Made by a program: the position numbers and the translations under genes. A DNA stretch of 64,000 nt, from assembly GCA_022478985.1 (NCBI GenBank), contig JAKSZP010014462.1, positions 124,001 to 188,000 on the forward strand, given 5' to 3'. How positions within the stretch are numbered: the first letter of the stretch is position 1; each line of letters opens with the position of its first letter. The notes below the pieces were generated by a model. That model was not told where the DNA came from. It searched no databases and saw only the letters and a program-made list of their open reading frames with translations. This DNA is from Massospora cicadina. Lineage: Eukaryota > Entomophthoromycota > Entomophthoromycetes > Entomophthorales > Entomophthoraceae. Positions 12,878 through 24,710 of this stretch are shown in pieces.

Positions 12878-13452
12878 TGTTATAATTTTGGTAATATTTT
12901 TTAATTTTGCTGAAGAATTTGTGCAGGGTCAAGCCCACTGAGCAATAGGATGGATGTATGGATATTATTGGTCCTCAGACACACTTAAATATTTATCTTA
13001 TATTAAATAAATCAATTGCCCCAATGACACTTCTTTATTTTATTTTAATACTTTCAGCGGATGTTCGCTGCTCCGCTCTCTCCTTCTCCTAACTATCCTC
13101 TTGTTTCATCTGCTCATCTCACTTATATATTAGTGACTTTGGTAATACCAACCCTTTTTCTTATAATACTCATTTCTGTCATATTCTCATTGGTTCCAGC
13201 AGCAGCTACTGTTTATTAAATTCACAATCACCTTAGTTTGAGGCGATATACCAATTATCCTTTATATGTCAACATCACCTTATCACCTGATTTGGAGGCA
13301 ATCCACTAAACATTCATTCAAATCTTGATATTGCCATATTACCTTATGTCAAGGCGCTCTCATCAATATTATCATTTTCCATGGTTCAGTCAATCTCACC
13401 CATTCCACCAAAACTGCTTAGGGCTTTATCATACAGCCATATCAGAATCTCA
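12878..13452 (-). repeat. 5' LTR of E1
   Basis: Full-length match to 1334-1904, but more diverged than the E2 LTR pair, so E1 is older than E2. On the minus strand it starts TGAGATTC and ends ...TTATAACA, followed by the primer-binding site at about 12858-12876 (TAGTACTCACTACTGGGGCC), a diverged copy of the lineage site. Confidence 0.8.
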
Positions 13453-13927
13453 ATACTTTAATGGGCATAAAAGGGTTTTTTATACCTCTTATAATTTAGT
13501 AACCAACATCACCATGATACAGGTAAATGAAACTCTTATGAGCATCTTGCAGAAGTTAACCACAAGAAAGCCCTCCAACTAAAACCTGTTTTTGCCCTCT
13601 GAAATGCTCACCTACAACATCATTTTCTATCCTTTAATGGAAAATCGCCGTTTTTAATTACTTTATGGGAAGCATCCCGCGCTCCCTCCTCTTTTAAACT
13701 CATATTCCCATGAATAGAACCAAAGTCCATATAGTATATCGATAATCTAACGCTTACCTTAATTAAGTTACAGGACAAAGCTTATTCCAATGCGCTGACT
13801 TGAGAATTTATGGCTTTCTATTATAATAACCAGGATTAATGGCCCATACTAATTTTACCATAAAAATTTGGTTTCTTTATTGTAAAAATCATGGATTAGA
13901 CAGACTAGAAAATTGGAGCACGTGTGG
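13453..13927 (+). mobile_element. Element X (right part): integrase C-terminal end
   Basis: Starts with TLMGIKG..., the direct continuation of the integrase interrupted at 1333, then VNETLMSILQKLT (13522-13560), the segment after the DDE glutamate. It decays towards a G-rich tract just before the LTR at 13928. Joining the two parts across E1 restores the expected residue spacing seen in U (63,055-63,180). Confidence 0.7.
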
Positions 13928-14695
13928 AGTTGCAATATTGGTCTGACCAACCATCTGAACAAATTATCTTACTATTTAATTAATAATTAACTGATAACTA
14001 GATTAATTTCTATCAAGATGGGCCACTACGCTAATGGCAATCTATAGCATTAACTAAATGTTGCTTTTGTTATGGTAAATCGCTTATAAGAATGTTAAAA
14101 TATGCTGCATTAACATCATCACCAATTAAAGATGGTATGGAGATTTACAATTGATCCCTCGCCAACCTGTGGCGCAAAATTTCATATCACTAATTTACAT
14201 TTTTTGCATCATCCTGCGGCATGGTGACGTAATTCACTTATTTATACTATCTCCTTTGCCCCGCATTAGCATAAAAACGTTGCCACTAGGCTTAACATTA
14301 TCCTTGGGGTTTTCAGTATCTTGGCCCTTTTAGTTGTAGATACTGAAGTTTATATTACTAAGACTAAGGTTTTAGTCTCATTAGTTTGAGAACATTTATG
14401 AAAAAGAGTCACTATTTTAAGGGCAGTTAAGTAAAAAATTGAAGGCACCAAGAAATATTCAGGATTTCAGGAAAATATGAAAGTTTTATCACTTGGATCA
14501 GGGATCTGGTTTTTTCTAGTAGTGCAAGCCTAATAACTAATGAAAGGTAAAAATTTCATAAATCCTCAGCCATTGTTAGTACCAAGAGGCTAGAGTATGC
14601 TCTCTTCAACCGTTCAATTAATAAAAACACTGTTGTGAAAACTAGGTTTTCATTTGTGTTTTTATAGTAATTGTCTTTATATAGTTTACTCTTCA
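13928..14695 (+). repeat. LTR1 of the X/Y family (768 bp)
   Basis: Recognised by similarity to 24000-24710 plus 25870-25945 and to 26217-26406. The three copies start TGTTRCAAT (here mutated to AGTTGCAAT), continue with GTCTGACCAACCATCTGAAC-like sequence and end in ...TTCA just before TTGGTGCAA, a candidate primer-binding site. It serves as 3' LTR of X and is positioned as 5' LTR of Y. Confidence 0.7.
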
Positions 14696-17600
14696 TATTG
14701 GTGCAATTTCCTGTGCAGAAGAAATCTGACTCCCAAGAGCCAATTCTAACATTTGGTTCTCAAACGGGGGCACTTTCTGCAACTCTGGACATCACCATTA
14801 GTATAATGAGTAAGCAGAATATTGTAGTGATGCTTTGAAGTGTTTTTTGATGCTGAAGCGCCTAAACCTGAGATCCAGCATAATTACAATAAATATTTTC
14901 ATTAATTTATGGAAAATTAACCGGCTATATTGGCCAACTTTATCTATTTTATCAAGGCGTAATAAAAGTGTTACCAGTGTAGTTGAATAAAACTAAAGAC
15001 AATCAACGCTGCCTTGATGCAATAATTACCCTTTCAGAAAGCTGTCTTTTCTCACTATGCCTTTACTAAGGAGATTGACTTTATGCATCACCTAGTCCAC
15101 TCACATTGAGTGATATTCAAGTTATTACTATAAAACTCTATTCTTCTAAATGGCAACTTGTGCAAATTATACACTAGCTTAAGGCGAAGTGCCATTAACT
15201 TTCTATCATGCTGAACCAACTCCACTAGGAGTTTATAAACCTGTGTTTTTAGTAGCCATAGTCATGATAATGATCCAAATTTAAATATAGTTTTTACTTT
15301 ACATGTTGACCCTTTATTGGCTTTTATTTCTTAAGGCAATCTAGCGCCTTTTGAACATCTATTGCCTAAGACTTTTATAGATATACTAAATCAAGGTGTT
15401 TTTGGGACTATTAATATCTTGGTGATCCCTGCTAGCAATCTACTTTTGCCGCCACTTTCCCCACCAACTCCTGCTCATTCAGGGCACTCTAGTCACGTTA
15501 TATAGGCAACCTCCACTAAGGCTTTGGGGGATAAAGTTGTTTTGTTTTCACTCCTTGTTCTGACAACCCAGAGGTACAATTGGAATTCACATGGCTCTCA
15601 TGACCTTATGAAACTTTTGTGTCAAATCCTGGTAACCTGATCAACTTATTCAAGTTAGGAAAAAATGGAAATGGACACAACTATATTTCCCTATTTTATT
15701 TAAGTATGTAAAGATACTCCAAATTCACCAAGCTGGCAAACTTAATGAATTTTCTGCACTCTTAAGCTATAGAGCTGGTCATGCCAAAATTGAATAAAGT
15801 TGTCCTGACTTACCCTAATGCCATATAACTCATTGTAAAAGATTTTGGCGAGAATATTGGATGACAACGCAGAAAACGTTGCTCATTAACTTCTCCTTTA
15901 AACTAGATGATATGTTGCATCCTCATCTGTATAGTTTTATGAGGATCATGTGTTATATGGAGCAGAGATTTCAAACAACTTTGGCGTTGATATTGCTCTT
16001 TGTCAAACCTAGAAGCCATACAAAGAGCTATACAGGTACTGTTATTGGTATTCAACGAGGACCATACCTGTAGGCTTTCAGGACCCAGCTATTAAACTGT
16101 ATAGATCTCTGCATTCCTTTAGAACTAAAAAGGGGTCAGTCCTAAGGCGTTCCCTCTTACCCATCTTTCTGATCTATGGGTTATCTTGGATGAAAGTTAT
16201 CAGCATCTGTCACACCTTGCTTGCCACCTTCAACCTTCAGTGCAACTTTTAAAGCTACTCCAACTATCATTTCAGAATTAGCAGACCATTATTTAGAGAA
16301 AAATTAATCAGTTTTGTATTGAATTTTTAATATCTCCTAAAATGATACTTGCAGGGGCTAAACCCTTTAACAAACAGAGGGTTCCCATAAGGGCGCCCTC
16401 AATTAAAAAATTTGATACTTAATGTCTCTAAGTGCAAAACTTTTACCTGATAAGTTACACCTAGATTCACCTTGGGTGCCAAAGTCAAGCAACACGATTT
16501 GATCCTGTCAAGTTTGGGTAACAACAAAGTGAAATTCAATGTTGGAAGGAAGATCAAACTCTTTTTAAAACACTAGCCAATCAACTGTAATTTCTACCCA
16601 TTATTAAAATGGACAGATCAAATCCCCAAGAAAACCTAGTAATAATAATAATTTCAATTTTTCTATGCTTGTTGACCCAAGCCTTTCCTCCCATCATATT
16701 ATTCTTAAAAGCCCAGAACCCCTCCTATGGTATGGTGGGTTATACTTTTATCAATGAACTTACATTGAATATGTCCCTGAAGTTTCTTAGTTTAACATAT
16801 TTCTATTAAATATTTTAATATAATAAACGGTTCTTGTTATTTGAAAATTTTGTGTTGACCAATTATCCCACTTAATGCCCCTATGAAAGGGTTGCTCTTA
16901 GGTGCTAATCCAACTACAACCACAAAATCTAGCAACTGCAATATGATAAGTAAACTTCCCTTCCCAACTCACTTTATATTGATAAGGTGCAACTCAATAG
17001 TCTGTTCCTGTTGTGGCTGCTAAAGCACCCACATTTACAGGCCATATTACTCTTGAAACGCACTAATTCTAGCAATACTTATTGCCCAATTGGTTAACTA
17101 CCTCTGTCAAAGCTCCAAATCATTTGAGGTGCCCAACCCCAAACAACTGGATCCTGAAAAGCTATCATTAGGCCATTTCTCAAATCAAAGATTTAGACTG
17201 ACCTTATAGACATTTCTTTAATAATTTAGTTGAATGTTATATAACTTGTCAAGTTTGTGATATGTGAGGGCACTATAAAAGCTGTTGCCCTTCTATTAGT
17301 GCTAAAAGTACCATTTATTTGGTGGACTAAGATACTGACTAAGACTCTAGAAAAGATGATGTGGAATTGAAAGGGATTTTTACATCCACAAACTTTAGTG
17401 TAAGTCAAATCATATTATAAATAATACCCTCTAATGGCTAAAAAATTGTAAAAGGGAAACGTAAACACTTTTCCATTGACTTTCCATGAAAATATCACTA
17501 AAGATGTCGTAGCTGACCTGCTCCATCATTGCAAATCAGCGAAGATATTTCTCCAAGTATAAGAAAAGCCTTACATTTAGAAATTATAACAAAAAGAAAT

Positions 17601-18218
17601 TCTGTTAACCTCTGGTAACCTCTAAATTAGATGGGGTTCAAGTGGCCATACCTATCAGATTATTGAGGGGATCAAGCCCAAAACTAAATGATAATTTTCA
17701 ATCATATTTGAAGTACGCAACCCCCATGATGTTAACATCTAATTTGGCCATTAATTACTCTTATGAGTGCACTTATCAATATTAAACTGAACAAACTCAA
17801 AGCAAGGGCGATTTAGGACCATCTAGTACTAAAAAAAAGCAAGGGCGATTTAGACAGTGGGACACCAAATAATGTGTCCACTAAACTAGTGGAATAACAT
17901 GACCTTGTTTCCAACATTGACTATCTTGTATAGTATTTTGTAACTATGGGGCTTAGTTCACTACATCTGAGGAGACTTATAGTGCATTGCCACTGCGTTT
18001 TAGCTCACTTTGGTATCCAATTCTTCCATCATTTTACCAAACTAAATTGTGACTCTCTTACTGTTTCCCTGTTAATGAGGACATACTTTACCAAGACTGA
18101 TTTTAAAGAATGGTGGAAATATGGGCCAAACCCTTACACTTTGTTATTATAGGAAGTAAAGTGGCCCCAAGCCCCAAACCTAAGTGTTTGTTAATCTCAT
18201 TTATAAAAATGGCATTGT
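14696..18218 (+). mobile_element. Element Y, gag/protease part (heavily decayed)
   Basis: Follows LTR1 and a TTGGTGCAATTTC primer-site candidate. No frame stays open beyond about 70 codons and I cannot place gag or protease motifs with confidence. The end of the stretch (18184-18218) carries VNLIYKNGI..., the protease-RT linker that in U reads VYKDGILPISY (about 60,600), so this is Y pol in plus orientation. A short A-tailed scar lies at 17817-17835. Confidence 0.55.
17799..17853 (+). mobile_element. A-tailed micro-insertion A with 18-bp target duplication
   Basis: AAAGCAAGGGCGATTTAG occurs at 17799-17816 and again, identically, at 17836-17853. Between them lies GACCATCTAGTACT followed by an A-run. 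The same 3' end with an A-run occurs in insertions B (20695-20723, reverse orientation) and C (24588-24605). Identical end, A-tail and 16-18-bp duplications are the signature of target-primed reverse transcription. The insert is only 19 bases, a drastically 5'-truncated copy. Confidence 0.85.
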
Positions 18219-18516
18219 GCCAGGGGTGGAAGGCGAGTCAGTAGGGCGTATGGCTACCAACCTGAAGGTTGCAGGTTTGATTCCCGTCCTTAGCACATTG
18301 ATTGGGGTGCCAGCCAAAGAAAGCTATTGGCGGTTAGTAGGTCTAATAACACGAAAACCTTACCCATGATGTAACCAGAAAAATTTGAGTCCCGATCTGG
18401 AGGTGGAAAAATTTTCTTTGATGGAGTTGACCCTGTTCAGGTTTCATGTTGTTTCTTTCTTTCAGTAATGCCTATCCCCTGGTTGGCTTGCCTCAGTTAA
18501 ATAAAAATGGCATTGT
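18203..18516 (+). mobile_element. tRNA-derived SINE with perfect 16-bp target duplication
   Basis: A 282-bp body (18219-18500) is flanked by identical ATAAAAATGGCATTGT copies (18203-18218, 18501-18516). The head resembles a tRNA: an A-box-like GGCGAGTCAGTAGG (about 18232-18245) and a B-box GGTTTGATTCC (18274-18284; consensus GGTTCGANTCC with the CpG lost), set in a T-arm GCAGG...CCCGT. No proper anticodon arm folds, so it is not a working tRNA. The tail ends ...CCTCAGTTAA. It interrupts the Y linker exactly: the flanks rejoin to read YKNGIVPLSY. Confidence 0.85.
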
Positions 18517-21421
18517 TCCCCTTAGCTATTATAAAATTGGAACCAAACCAAGCAGTTGCTTAACCCAATTCTGGGATATGAGGGCATATCACTTCTCTCT
18601 AATTGTAACCTGACTATTCTGGCAGGCGATTAATTAATAGTGATAACTAAAATCAATCTTACATTTCCCAGAGAGTATATGATAATTTTTCATGACATTT
18701 TGGCAATCTAATTTGATATCAGTTGCTTTTACTGAGTTTATCCACCACGATTATGGCTAAATCAAAATTTGTTAACTAAATTGTATCCTTATCCCATTAA
18801 TGTCATGAGCTGATTTAAGTCAAATGTGGCTTTCACAACTTTCAAATGTAATTTGTTCTTGAACACTTACCTTTTTAGAGCCTGGTGTAGCTCATCATTC
18901 AATTTTATAGTGCTGGTTCTTTTTGCCATGCAATGATGAGTAACCAAGATCATAAAAAAATATTTATATCTCTCAGAGGAACGCTTAAAACACTTTTATG
19001 TTTCTCTCCTATGCCCTGTAATGATTTCCTGACGTTTGGTATAAAAAGCATCCCCAAATTTCAAGAGGATTACATCTCAAAAAGTTTACATCCTTTTTTG
19101 AATTGTCTCACGTGAGCGCTTTTTACATTAATAAAATTACTATGGCCCTAACTTTGGTTTTTTGTGCCTTGGTGCCTTTTCCAAAACATTGCTAGTTGGT
19201 ATCATTGTTGCAGATGACCTTCTGCCTCACTTAGGTGATGCGGTTGATGGTTGTCCTAAAAAGATAAAATAACTTCTTAAAATTGTATTTGCATATATTT
19301 TCTGTCAATAAAGTGAAAATTATCCATGAAATTGCAATCTTGATGAACTGAACTTAAAAACTATGTGTGTCTATCTGTTTTTCTTTAATATTTGAGGACG
19401 ACTTTCTGGGTTAAATAAGGACAAAAAAGACCAAGTGCTGTTCCTTTTTGACAAAAACAAAATGATTTTTGCAAAAGATATCTTTATTTTGGGTTGTGCG
19501 CAAGATGTGGTAAGATATATTGATACTAAGAATCTTCCCCCTATTTTCCTGCATCAAATAGGCAATCAAAAACCATATAGTGATTTGTCAAAGAATAAAT
19601 CCGCTTTTTGACTGTGACTTTTAGTGCCATCTAAATGTTTTTTAGCCTAGTAGTAATCAAAAAATAAAAAAAAGGTTCTAAATGCATGGTAATTGATAGT
19701 AGGAGTAGAATAAAGTTACTATGAAGGAAAATTATTTTTTACCATACATTGATGATTCTCTGAAATTCTTGGGCAGCGCAATATTTTTCAGCAATAGATA
19801 ATGGTTTCTGGCTATGAGCAGATTGTGCCTAAAGGTTAACAAGGTAGTGCGTCATGATCATTACCCAAATCCTATACCAACCCATGCAAATGCTGCAATG
19901 ATTGTGAAATTCCCCTACAACTTTTCAGCGGTCCATGAATAATATGCTAGGCGGTTTTCAGAGCTCCTGCATTCCATTCTATTAGATGATATAAACGTTA
20001 TTTCCGGAAATTTTACTAAACAATTTCAGAACTTGGAAGTCTTCCACCACCTTTTTAAAGTTGAATCAAAACCAAGCCGCAGAAGTGAACCCTCATCTAA
20101 ACAGTCTAAAAATTTAGGTATAGTTCTTGATAAACGTAATTTATAACCCCAAACAGCTAAAATGAATCATTTGAAAAGATGACATCGCCAAGTAGCAATC
20201 AAGATGTTCTAGTGTTCCTAGGAAGGATCAGCTACTTCACTGATTCTTCAAAACCTTCAGTAAAACTGGTGATTTTTTTATATATTAAAAATTTGCGTTT
20301 AATTCTGAGTGGATGGCAGACTTCCAGTAAGCCTTCTACAAGTTGATAACTTGCCTTACCAAAACTAATTTTACTTTATTGTAATTTTGATTAATCGTTT
20401 AGCATCCAAACAGAAGAAATCCTTATTGCCATTAGGGCAGTGTTATCCCAGAATGACAGTTAGGGAAAGAGCACACAATGGCTTACTGTAGCCAAACTCC
20501 ATATGTGCATGAACGTGACTACAATTTAACTGAGATGGAATGTCCGGAAGTAATCTACGCAAGTAACCAAATTCTGGGTCTATGTACATGGTCGATTTAC
20601 TGTAGTAACTGACCATTCCTCCTTTTTCTGTTTACAATTTTTGAAGGAGCCAGAAGGGCGGCTGGATTTCTGGCCGTTGTAGCCAAGAGCTTACTTTTTT
20701 TAGTACTAGATGGTCCCAACCCGTGTAGCCAAGAGCTTACAACTTTGAGATTTTACACCAACCTGGCTTAAAACAATAGAACATCAATTGTCTTTCTTGA
20801 CTACCCACTATGGCCTTAGCAGATAGCTTGCCCAGTGCTTTTTTTAAAAAATGTTATCTCAGCAATACAGAAATGAACCTGAGGAGTTTCAATGCGTCTT
20901 GGAAAAGCTGAAGAAGAACACAGTTGTCAAAAATGGTCAGCTTTACAAAGTACTGAGGGAGCAGCAATATTTAGTACCTTAACCATCTGAACAAATTAAC
21001 TTGATTAAATTTGCTTATAAGCGACGGGCATGAGCGCTTTAAAAAGACGCTTAAACAGCTGAAGCAACATTTTTTTGGGAATCAAAGCTGTTTGTAATTC
21101 ATAAGACCTTTTTTGTAAGGAATGTCAAGCTGAAGCCCCTTGAAGGAAGGCTACTTCCTATCAGTTGGTTTACTTATTTTTTCCTGTCATACCATCTTGA
21201 TTGACACTGTAGTCCCACTGACCAATAGTTATGAGAAATCTAAGTATATCATTATGGCCATCAACCACCTCTTTAAATGAATGGAGCCCATGCTATCCAG
21301 GACTTAGCACCATGATGACAGCTAAGTTTATTTGGAAAATAAAATATATTGGCATGTATGCTGACAAATTATATTAACCAGTAGCAGGACTAATTTATAA
21401 ATTAATTTGTATAATATACTA
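18517..21421 (+). pseudogene. Element Y pol: RT, RNase H and integrase N-terminal half (broken)
   Basis: RT at about 19740-20110: a PYIDDSL-FLG-A-FFS stretch, the FP-x-NF counterpart of the FGLCNAP region, and LLDDIN at the catalytic box. The RT end and connection lie at about 20120-20260 (DVLVFLGRISYF). RNase H at about 20430-20760 has AYCSQTP...YNLTEMECPEVIYA. The integrase zinc region is at about 20870-21120, then KPLEGRLLPIS and ES-KYIIMAINHLF (about 21130-21270). The frame stops at 21421, where a 1.9-kb insert begins, and resumes at 23327. An A-tailed scar disrupts RNase H at 20678-20740. Confidence 0.75.
20678..20740 (-). mobile_element. A-tailed micro-insertion B with 17-bp target duplication
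   Basis: TGTAGCCAAGAGCTTAC occurs at 20678-20694 and 20724-20740. The 29 bases between, read on the minus strand, are CGGGTTGGGACC then ATCTAGTACT then seven A. The ATCTAGTACT(A)n end matches insertions A and C, here in opposite orientation. Deleting the insert plus one repeat restores a continuous EPEGRL...AYNFEI RNase H/connection reading, as in U near 62,335-62,395. Confidence 0.88.
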
Positions 21422-23317
21422 AGCAGGGTATGGACAATACCAAATCTCAAAGAAAGAAAGATAAAACTGAATAAAACAAACTGACTTACCCAAAATGGGT
21501 GGGCGAGACACAAAACAAAAAAACACAAACAACCAGGTGATACATTGAATAACTGCTTATACCACCTGGTAGAAGGGGATGGGGTCAGGTCTCATTCTCA
21601 GCGCTATCTTTCTCTATCTCTTTCCAGAGCAGGACATTGGCCAAGGTGGAGAGTAAGGGCGTAAGAGAATTGGTGGTATGTAGTTCAAGGTGCTAATGAG
21701 AAATTGGTCATGAAAATTGTCAATTGTAAAAAAATAACCCTTATAGCTGGCAAAAACTTTTTCTGCTTGATTGCGGATGTCAGGGAGTTTAAGAACGTGG
21801 CAATAATGGTGCAGGTTTTTTGGCTTTTTTTGTGCAACCACTACCACATTTTAGATTTCTTTGTGAGCGGATTTGCAAAAATGATTAATATTACTTTTGA
21901 TTTATGAAATGAAAGTTGGGGGAACAATGTGAGGAGGCAGGTCTTGTTCAAGTAACATCACTGATTTGGTGACAGCTTTGTGTAGGGGACAGCAATCTGT
22001 TGTGGAAGTTGCTTCAACAGCAAACTGGTGGTCGCTTCAGATTGGATCTGCGCTCAGTTGGGGGTATAGTAATGAAGAGGGCACTAGGAGTCACATTCAG
22101 GATTGATGAACCGCTCAACTTGGACTGGAAATGGGTCAATCAAATTGCCTGATTCATCAGTTTTAGCTAATAAGCTACATGTGTTCAAGTTGAATTGGAT
22201 GGGCCTCGGCATATGACTGATGATTATCTGATTTAGTGAGAGCATGGGATCAAACCATTTTTCAAGCCATTTTATGGTTTGTGGGAGCATCTGTGGCACT
22301 GGGCGGGTGAGGGTTCTTATTGATTGCTGTTGGCTTTTCTGCAGCAGCAGGCTTTGAAGAGAGGGGGTAGGATAGTACCCCATACCAAAAAGATGAGGTT
22401 GGTGGCAGAATAGAAGCAAATGGAGGTGGGCTCAGAGCTGGAAGAAGCTTCAAGGGATGGGAACTTGCATTTTTAGTGGTCCAACTCAAAAAGGATTTAC
22501 AGATAGTCTGCCAACCCATGACATGGGCCCAGAATGGATAGTCAGTGGTAGAAGGGATGATGGCATAGGAAGGAATTATCAAAGAAATTTTATACAACTC
22601 AGGGCTGATTGTGGTGAACGCCCAAGGCCCAGAAAGGCATATGGCCTCATTTTGGACCACAAAGTGTAGGATTGGTTAAAGCCATAAGCTGCCAAATCTT
22701 TCATCAGCTCCTTATGGAGCACTGTGGGGGAAGTGAGAGGGCAAACCAGAGAACTGAACCACCAAATTGGTGTCCGCTGGAAGCTGAGTCAGAGTGGTAA
22801 GGATATATATCCTGGAAAACCAGGGGCACAGTTGACACAGTGGCAGCAGCATCTTCACAAATGAAACTGAGGTCAAAATATCTTATAGGGACAAAAGTCA
22901 ATAAAGCCTATGGGTTGCATCACAGACTGAGCTAATCTTAAGTTTGTTTGTCATTGTATAGGAATAACTTCCCATAGTCAACAAAAGGCTGAAACAAATA
23001 ATTCTCTGGGGAGCACCAGGGGGCAATGGTGCAGTGCCTGGGTATGAGCGAGGTGGGCATCAAGATCATTGGGTGGAACAAAATTACCTAGGATTTGGTA
23101 GGACAGGATGAACTAGTCCAAAAGCGTTTCCCCCTTGGATGGAAAACGCTGTGGAGAGTTTTCACACTTCCCCACACTGAAGCAGCTTGTGAGGAATTTG
23201 AGGACATTGGGGTAGGTTGTCAGTGGGAGGTCAAAGGTTAAGTTTCTTTTTTAATTTTTTTTCTTAGAAAGTAACGCTGAATGGAAAGAAAGTTCAATAG
23301 CACTAATTTTAATCTCA
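21422..23317 (-). mobile_element. Unidentified 1.9-kb insert in Y integrase, minus-strand coding-like frames
   Basis: It splits the Y integrase between YNIL and NKLMG; the flanks share AATATA(C/T)TA (21413-21421, 23318-23326), a 9-bp duplication with one mismatch. Inside, the minus strand has coding-like segments in changing frames: 23230-22950 (PNVLKFLTSCFSVGKC and FVPPNDLDAHLAH), 22901-22707, 22660-22265 (proline-rich end) and 22419-22087. There are single stops between them, as in a decayed gene. I do not recognise the protein. No terminal inverted repeats, LTRs or A-tail are visible. A 9-bp duplication would fit Mutator-like DNA transposons, but nothing else supports that. Confidence 0.55.
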
Positions 23318-23326
23318 AATATATTA

Positions 23327-23999
23327 AATAAATTAATGGGTGGGTAAAAAGATGTGGTTCCTTCATCCTACCACACTGAGACTAATGGCATTTATGAACA
23401 GGTAAATGTTACTCTGATTAGTATCCTGCATAATTTTTCAGAGGCAAACCTCCAGTTGGAACCTATTTCTGCTCATTTCCGATTTTGAGTATGTTATGGC
23501 ATTTCACTCTATGATGGGGTAATAACCCTCTCAATATAATATATGAATCATCCTAAACCTGCCCTTATTCTATATTAATGTGTTCATGATAAAATATGCT
23601 CTACTCAATATCTTGAGAAACTCATGCAGGCCTTAATTCAGATAAAAAGAGAAGCCTACTAAAACGCTCTAGTCAGAAAAGTTAGAACTTGGAAGCATAA
23701 TATTGTAGAACAATGGATCTTACCTACCTTTTGTATAATAATTGGTCTTGTTTACAATAAACAAGATTTTGGATGGACTAGTAAGAAGTAACATCTAAAT
23801 TTGGCACTTTGAGATCATTGAGTAGACGTCCACTGACGCCCTCACTCTAAGAATATAGAGTATCACCATATTAAACAAATGCATGCTAACTTACTGAATA
23901 AAAACTAACAGAGCTATGGACTTACAGTCATAGCCTCTCAATATTCTAGTTTAACCCCACTCATTGTAGTTCACAATTGCTTGGTCAAGTGAGGGGGAA
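23327..23999 (+). pseudogene. Element Y integrase C-terminal end
   Basis: Reads NKLMGG, then YHTETNGIYEQVNVTLISIL (about 23363-23430), the segment around the third catalytic acid (here E to Y at the VER position). The frame then decays to a purine-rich tract GAGGGGGAA directly before LTR2 at 24000. This confirms that the 3' end of Y lies here. Confidence 0.75.
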
Positions 24000-24571
24000 T
24001 GGTTGCAATTATGTCTGACTAAATATGTAAGAAAAACCTATATTTGCTTAATTTTTTTATTTAACTATTAAATTGAAATTTTTTTAACCAGGCCACTAAT
24101 CCAACCTTAATTTAATGTAGTCAACTTACTGTTTACTTTGTTGGTCTAAAACACTAACAAGAATGCTGCAATAGTTTATATCATTAATCATCGCCAATTA
24201 AGGGTAGTATTAAAAGTTACAATTGATCCCTCACCACCCTGCTGGTTATAAGCCCTAATTCACCAATTTACATCAAATTACTTTGGCCCTGAGACCTTGT
24301 AGTGTGAATCATGTATCTTATGTTATTTCCTTTACCAGTGTTTGCTTAAAATGTTGCTACTAGTTCTTATTTTTATCCTTAGACTTTGTCAGAATCGTGG
24401 CACTATTAGTTGTTGACTACGGGGTAAATACCCAAGGCTAATGAATTAGTACTATTGACTTTCCAGAACAATTATAGAAATGGTTTTTATATAAGTGCAG
24501 CTAAGCTACTAGATTCTGGCATAAGTACGATTTATGATTTAGGAAGCATATAATGAAAACTTTGTAAAATT

Positions 24572-24621
24572 AAGTAACTGATTTTTTACCATCTAGTACT
24601 AAAAAAAGTATCTGGTTTTTT
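24572..24621 (+). mobile_element. A-tailed micro-insertion C with 16-bp target duplication
   Basis: AAGTAACTGATTTTTT (24572-24587) and AAGTATCTGGTTTTTT (24606-24621) differ at two positions and flank ACCATCTAGTACT plus an A-run (24588-24605). It has the same end as insertions A and B, so it is a third independent insertion of the same 3' end, here inside LTR2. Confidence 0.75.
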
Positions 24622-24710
24622 ATTTTAGAGAAAGTTTACTACTAAACAATATTTAAACTAAAAAGCTCCCAACCAATGTTAGTACCTAGAAAATATGGTG
24701 TTGTAAAATT

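Larger units (their letters stand above)
1334..13452 (-). mobile_element. Element E1: minus-strand Ty3/Gypsy retrotransposon split by E2
   Basis: Two similar direct LTRs bound it (1334-1904 and 12878-13452). Read on the minus strand the order is LTR, primer-binding site, gag, protease, RT, RNase H, integrase, polypurine tract, LTR. Removing the 6-kb E2 insertion (4961-10984) leaves an element of about 6.1 kb, normal for Ty3/Gypsy. All coding parts carry stops. E1 sits inside the integrase of X. The flanks share an ATAC core (left ...AATACATT, right AATACTTT), compatible with a short target duplication that I cannot resolve to the base. Confidence 0.85.

Noticed and set aside
18219..18300. A functional tRNA gene
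   Set aside because: Only A- and B-box-like motifs and a weakened T-arm are seen; no anticodon arm with a 7-base loop or acceptor pairing folds, and a target duplication encloses a longer 282-bp unit.
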